Shown here: positions 61,281 to 64,000 of the stretch, one piece after another
How positions within the stretch are numbered: the first letter of the stretch is position 1
How the letters are laid out: each line of letters begins with the position of its first letter
Source of the DNA: Owenweeksia hongkongensis DSM 17368
Lineage (GTDB): Bacteria > Bacteroidota > Bacteroidia > Flavobacteriales > Schleiferiaceae
Assembly (NCBI GenBank): GCA_945865885.1
Contig: CAMBEZ010000001.1
Span: 124,001-188,000 of the forward strand
Direction of reading: 5' to 3'
Length of the DNA: 64,000 nucleotides
The notes under the pieces: generated by a model
What the model saw: only the letters and a program-made list of their open reading frames with translations
Databases searched by the model: none
Told to the model about the DNA's origin: nothing
Position numbers and translations under genes: made by a program

Positions 61281-63395
61281 ATGGCAATTTTTGAAGATAT
61301 CCGCCGCCGTTCCGGACTCGTCATCGTTTTGATTGGCTTGTCCTTACTGGCTTTTGTATTGACGGACTTGTTGTCCTCCGGAGGTGTTTTGTTCGTGGAC
61401 GATTCCGTTGGAACCATCAACGGTGAAGAAGTCAAAATCCAAGAGTTCAACGCTGAAATGGAGGAGTTGCGCCAGGGAAATCCCCAGTATGCGCAAATGT
61501 CCGCCTTGCAATTGTCTGAGATGCTTTGGAACAAGCATTTGAACGAGGCCTTGATGACTCCGGTGTACGACGAGTTGGGAATTCAGGTTTCTCAAACAGA
61601 ATTGATGGAGGCCATCACCACCAATCCAAACATCACCGGCATGGCGGGTTTTGTGGACCCCAACACCGGTCAATTCAATAAAAGTCTTTTCCTTTCTGCC
61701 ATCTCCAATCTTCGCGACAACCGTGGAGCGTCTGAAGAAGCGAAGAGTCAGTGGTTGAACTGGATTCAATTTGAAAACGACATCCGCGACCAAACGTTGC
61801 AGCAAAAGTTCAACGTTGCATTCAGCAAGGGCATGCGCATGCCCGAAGGTTTGGTTCGCCACGAGTATTTGCGCAACGCAGCCACGGCACAAGCTGAGTT
61901 GGCCTACATCCCCTACAGTTCAATTCCTGATTCGGAAGTGACCCCAACGGACGAAGACTTTGAAGAGTACTACGAAGAGACCAAAGAAATGTACCGCACG
62001 GAAAAAGACTTGCGGAACGTTTTGTTTGCCAACTTTGAGTTGGTTCCGTCGGACAGCGATGCGGCCAAGGTGAAGGACGCCATGACGGCGTTGGCTGCTG
62101 AGTACCGAGCGTCGTCCAACGATAGCGATTTCATTGCCCGCAATTCAGAGGTGCCTTTTCAGGATCAATACATCAAGGAAGCGGATTTGTCTAATGGATT
62201 GGACACCTTGGTGAAAGGGCGCCCCGTTGGGTACATGGCCGGTCCGGTATACCAGCAAGGTGCAGCGCAGCTCTTGAAAGTTTTGGATCGACGCATCATT
62301 CCGGACTCCGCTCGCGCTCGCCACATTCTCATTGGTTTTGCAGGTGCTCAGCGTTCTGATGCCACACGTACCTACCCGCAAGCGCAGAAATTGGCAGACA
62401 GCCTGTTGGCCATCATCAAGTCTAATCCAGGTTCGTTTGACGCGCTGAACGCTCAGTATTCAGGCGATGCAGTGGCCAAGGCCAAGGGCGGTGATTTGGA
62501 TTGGTTTGGTGCCAACAACATGACCAAAGCATTTGAAGATTTCTGTTTCCGCAAGTCAACCGGAACTTTGGGTGTGGTGGCCACTGAGTTTGGTTTCCAC
62601 GTGGTACAGGTCACCGGCCAAAAGGGCGGTTCTCCTGCGATTCAGCTGGGTTTGGTGGTTCGCAGTATTTTGCCTTCAGCGGAAACAGAAGCAGCAGTTT
62701 ATGCAGCGGCCACAAAATTCTCCAACAAAGCGCGTGAGCTGAAGGAAGGATGGCAGGCAATGGCAGAGCAGGAAAAAGTAGCACTTCGCCCAGCTGAAGA
62801 ATTGGGCGCAACGGACGAGAACGTTCCCGGTTTGGGTCAGGCACGTGAAGTGGTTCGTTGGGCGTTTAACGAGGACCGTGAGTTGGGTGACGTTCAGGTC
62901 ATCAACAACGAGTCACGTGGTTATGTAGTTGCAATCTTAACCCAAGTAGCTCCCAAAGGATACCGTTCTTTGGAGGTAGTGAAGGAGCGCATTCGTCCCA
63001 TGGTGGTGCAACGTGCCAAAGCGCGCTTGTTGATGGAGCGTTTGGAGAAAGAGATGCCTAAGGGCTTGGCGAACGCGGCCACGGCATTGAAAGGAATGTA
63101 CAGTCCAGCTACCGTAAGCATGGCGAGCCCGTTCTTGATGGTATCCGGCCAAGAGCCAGAATTGGTAGGACGTTTGGTTGGCAGTAAAAAAGGCGACAAG
63201 AGCAATGCATTCCGCGGCTACAACGGGGTTTACGCTTATGTGGTGCAGTCGGTACAGCCTGCTGCAGACAAAGGGGTATACACGGTGGATGTAGCAAACG
63301 CAACCATGAATGTGCGCAGCCGTGCTGCGGGTGGTCTGTTCCAAGCGCTGATCAAAAAGGCGGACATCACCGACCGTCGTGGTCAAGTGTTCTAG
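61281..63395 (+). CDS. membrane-anchored peptidyl-prolyl isomerase (PpiD/SurA-like)
   Basis: This 704-residue protein has an N-terminal inner-membrane helix (SGLVIVLIGLSLLAFVLTDLL), a SurA-type N-terminal chaperone region (EELRQGNPQYAQMSALQLSE...), and a parvulin domain around residues 345-460 (ARHILIGFAGAQRSDATRTY, LDWFGANNMTKAFEDFCF, GVVATEFGFHVVQVTGQKGG). It is organised like E. coli PpiD and should assist folding of exported proteins in the periplasm. It follows the CNNM gene, as in other Bacteroidota, but with its own promoter. Confidence 0.92.
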   Translation: MAIFEDIRRRSGLVIVLIGLSLLAFVLTDLLSSGGVLFVDDSVGTINGEEVKIQEFNAEMEELRQGNPQYAQMSALQLSEMLWNKHLNEALMTPVYDELGIQVSQTELMEAITTNPNITGMAGFVDPNTGQFNKSLFLSAISNLRDNRGASEEAKSQWLNWIQFENDIRDQTLQQKFNVAFSKGMRMPEGLVRHEYLRNAATAQAELAYIPYSSIPDSEVTPTDEDFEEYYEETKEMYRTEKDLRNVLFANFELVPSDSDAAKVKDAMTALAAEYRASSNDSDFIARNSEVPFQDQYIKEADLSNGLDTLVKGRPVGYMAGPVYQQGAAQLLKVLDRRIIPDSARARHILIGFAGAQRSDATRTYPQAQKLADSLLAIIKSNPGSFDALNAQYSGDAVAKAKGGDLDWFGANNMTKAFEDFCFRKSTGTLGVVATEFGFHVVQVTGQKGGSPAIQLGLVVRSILPSAETEAAVYAAATKFSNKARELKEGWQAMAEQEKVALRPAEELGATDENVPGLGQAREVVRWAFNEDRELGDVQVINNESRGYVVAILTQVAPKGYRSLEVVKERIRPMVVQRAKARLLMERLEKEMPKGLANAATALKGMYSPATVSMASPFLMVSGQEPELVGRLVGSKKGDKSNAFRGYNGVYAYVVQSVQPAADKGVYTVDVANATMNVRSRAAGGLFQALIKKADITDRRGQVF

Positions 63396-63420
63396 GTCTT
63401 CGTACGTTTAACGATTGTCT

Positions 63421-63454
63421 AAAAAAAGGCGACCCGTTTGGGTCGCCTTTTTTT
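63421..63454 (+). terminator. bidirectional terminator between PpiD-like gene and rodA
   Basis: A perfect 15-bp inverted repeat, AAAAAAAGGCGACCC (63421-63435) and GGGTCGCCTTTTTTT (63440-63454), with loop GTTT. It provides T-runs on both strands. Confidence 0.93.
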
Positions 63455-63481
63455 AGGTGAATGCGGAAGTCCGTCGACCGA

Positions 63482-64000
63482 TCAAAGCTCTTGCCAACGC
63501 TGGGCATCCAGCTTAATGAAGACAAACAAGAGCAGGGTAAAAGCCCAGAGGGAAGAACCTCCGTAGCTGAAAAAGGGAAGTGGAATGCCAATAACCGGCA
63601 TGATGCCCAAGGTCATTCCAATGTTCACGACCAAGTGAAAGAAAAGTATGGACACCACACTGTATCCGTAGTAACGGGCAAAAGGACTTTTTTGACGTTC
63701 GGCCAAGAACACCAGTCGGTAAAGTAGTCCCAGGAAGGCCAGCAATACGGCAACCGATCCTAAAAACCCCCATTCTTCACCAACGGTACAAAAAATGTAG
63801 TCGGTTGATTGCGCTGGTACAAAATTGAATTTGGTTTGCGTTCCCTGAAGGAATCCCTTTCCGCTAAAACCACCGGAGCCGATTGCAATTAGGGATTGAG
63901 CGGTTTGATAGCCGGCCGCTCGGTTGTCTTCCACCTTGCCCAACAACAAATTGACGCGCATCTGTTGGTGTGGTTGCAGTACTTGGTTAAAAAAGAAACC
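63482..64000 (-). CDS. rodA: rod-shape protein RodA (C-terminal part; start outside window)
   Basis: The frame is open to the window edge; the visible 172 residues are the C-terminal third of a SEDS-family peptidoglycan polymerase. Diagnostic blocks are STDYIFCTVGEEWGFLGS and GIMPVIGIPLPFFSYGGSS, plus VLQPHQQMRVNLLLG, with the RodA/FtsW transmembrane pattern. RodA rather than FtsW is suggested by QTAQSLIAIGSGGFSGKGF and the compact C-terminus (LDAQRWQEL). The usual mre genes would lie outside the window. Confidence 0.92.
   Translation of the reverse strand, partial: GFFFNQVLQPHQQMRVNLLLGKVEDNRAAGYQTAQSLIAIGSGGFSGKGFLQGTQTKFNFVPAQSTDYIFCTVGEEWGFLGSVAVLLAFLGLLYRLVFLAERQKSPFARYYGYSVVSILFFHLVVNIGMTLGIMPVIGIPLPFFSYGGSSLWAFTLLLFVFIKLDAQRWQEL

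Noticed and set aside
1-64000. Prophage, insertion sequence, integron, toxin-antitoxin or CRISPR content
   Set aside because: No transposase, integrase, phage structural gene, direct-repeat array or composition break was seen. Gene order and codon use look continuous with core chromosome.

Overview
The window is ordinary core chromosome of a Bacteroidota, most likely a flavobacterial lineage with unusually high GC (mid-50s by eye). The evidence is: T9SS sorting tails (a type A tail on the first gene, two gliding-motility-associated/type B tails), the mutY-ssb-gldE-gldD cluster divergent from HU, a GYDIA-type GHMP kinase beside HMG-CoA reductase, the AURKAIP1/COX24 mini-protein before ribonuclease G, and promoters that fit the Bacteroidota -7 consensus TAnnTTTG instead of TATAAT. 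I see no phage, insertion sequence, integron or CRISPR array.

Layout. 1-7.5 kb: secreted T9SS protein, endonuclease III, peroxiredoxin Bcp, recA, a TPR lipoprotein and oligopeptidase B. 7.5-9.6 kb (minus): Kdo transferase WaaA and an outer-membrane protein. 9.7-19.3 kb (plus): an eight-gene run whose genes overlap or nearly touch, holding a sugar aminotransferase, UDP-glucose dehydrogenase, UDP-glucuronate decarboxylase, a GalE-type epimerase and dTDP-glucose dehydratase, then an S9 peptidase, an M16 peptidase and an O-methyltransferase. 19.3-24.1 kb (minus): serS with three small-to-large envelope/unknown genes, and rplU-rpmA. 24.3-27.7 kb: two M16 peptidase subunits. 27.8-29.9 kb: divergent EamA exporter and heme A synthase. 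29.9-33.3 kb (minus): mutY-ssb-gldE-gldD. 33.4-36.4 kb: HU, TPR protein, COX24 mini-protein, rng, recX. 36.4-42.5 kb: threonine aldolase, prfB, a giant T9SS protein, an ArsC-like protein. 42.6-45.4 kb (minus): fumC, a 55-aa membrane protein, manC. 45.5-48 kb: adk, obg, PAP2 phosphatase, crcB. 48-53.3 kb (minus): T9SS PKD protein, mevalonate-pathway kinase, HMG-CoA reductase, two small membrane proteins, tRNA-Phe. 53.4-63.4 kb: an acyltransferase/acyl-CoA ligase fusion, coaX, an outer-membrane protein, TPR protein, lptC, a small membrane protein, a CNNM protein and a periplasmic peptidyl-prolyl isomerase. 63.5-64 kb: 3' part of rodA (minus).

Functionally the region mixes envelope building (WaaA, LptC, nucleotide sugars, GDP-mannose, RodA, isoprenoid precursors), gliding/T9SS export and information processing. 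No single obviously new system stands out. The more unusual signals are: a recurrent leaderless promoter architecture (TAnnTTTG followed 3-7 nt later by the start codon), a perfect palindrome formed by two divergent -7 boxes, an acyltransferase-ligase fusion, a GldD without a lipobox cysteine, a prfB without its programmed frameshift, an SSB without the usual acidic tip, a CoaX with two altered motif aspartates, and an M16 heterodimer whose inactive partner carries a lipoprotein-carrier-like domain.
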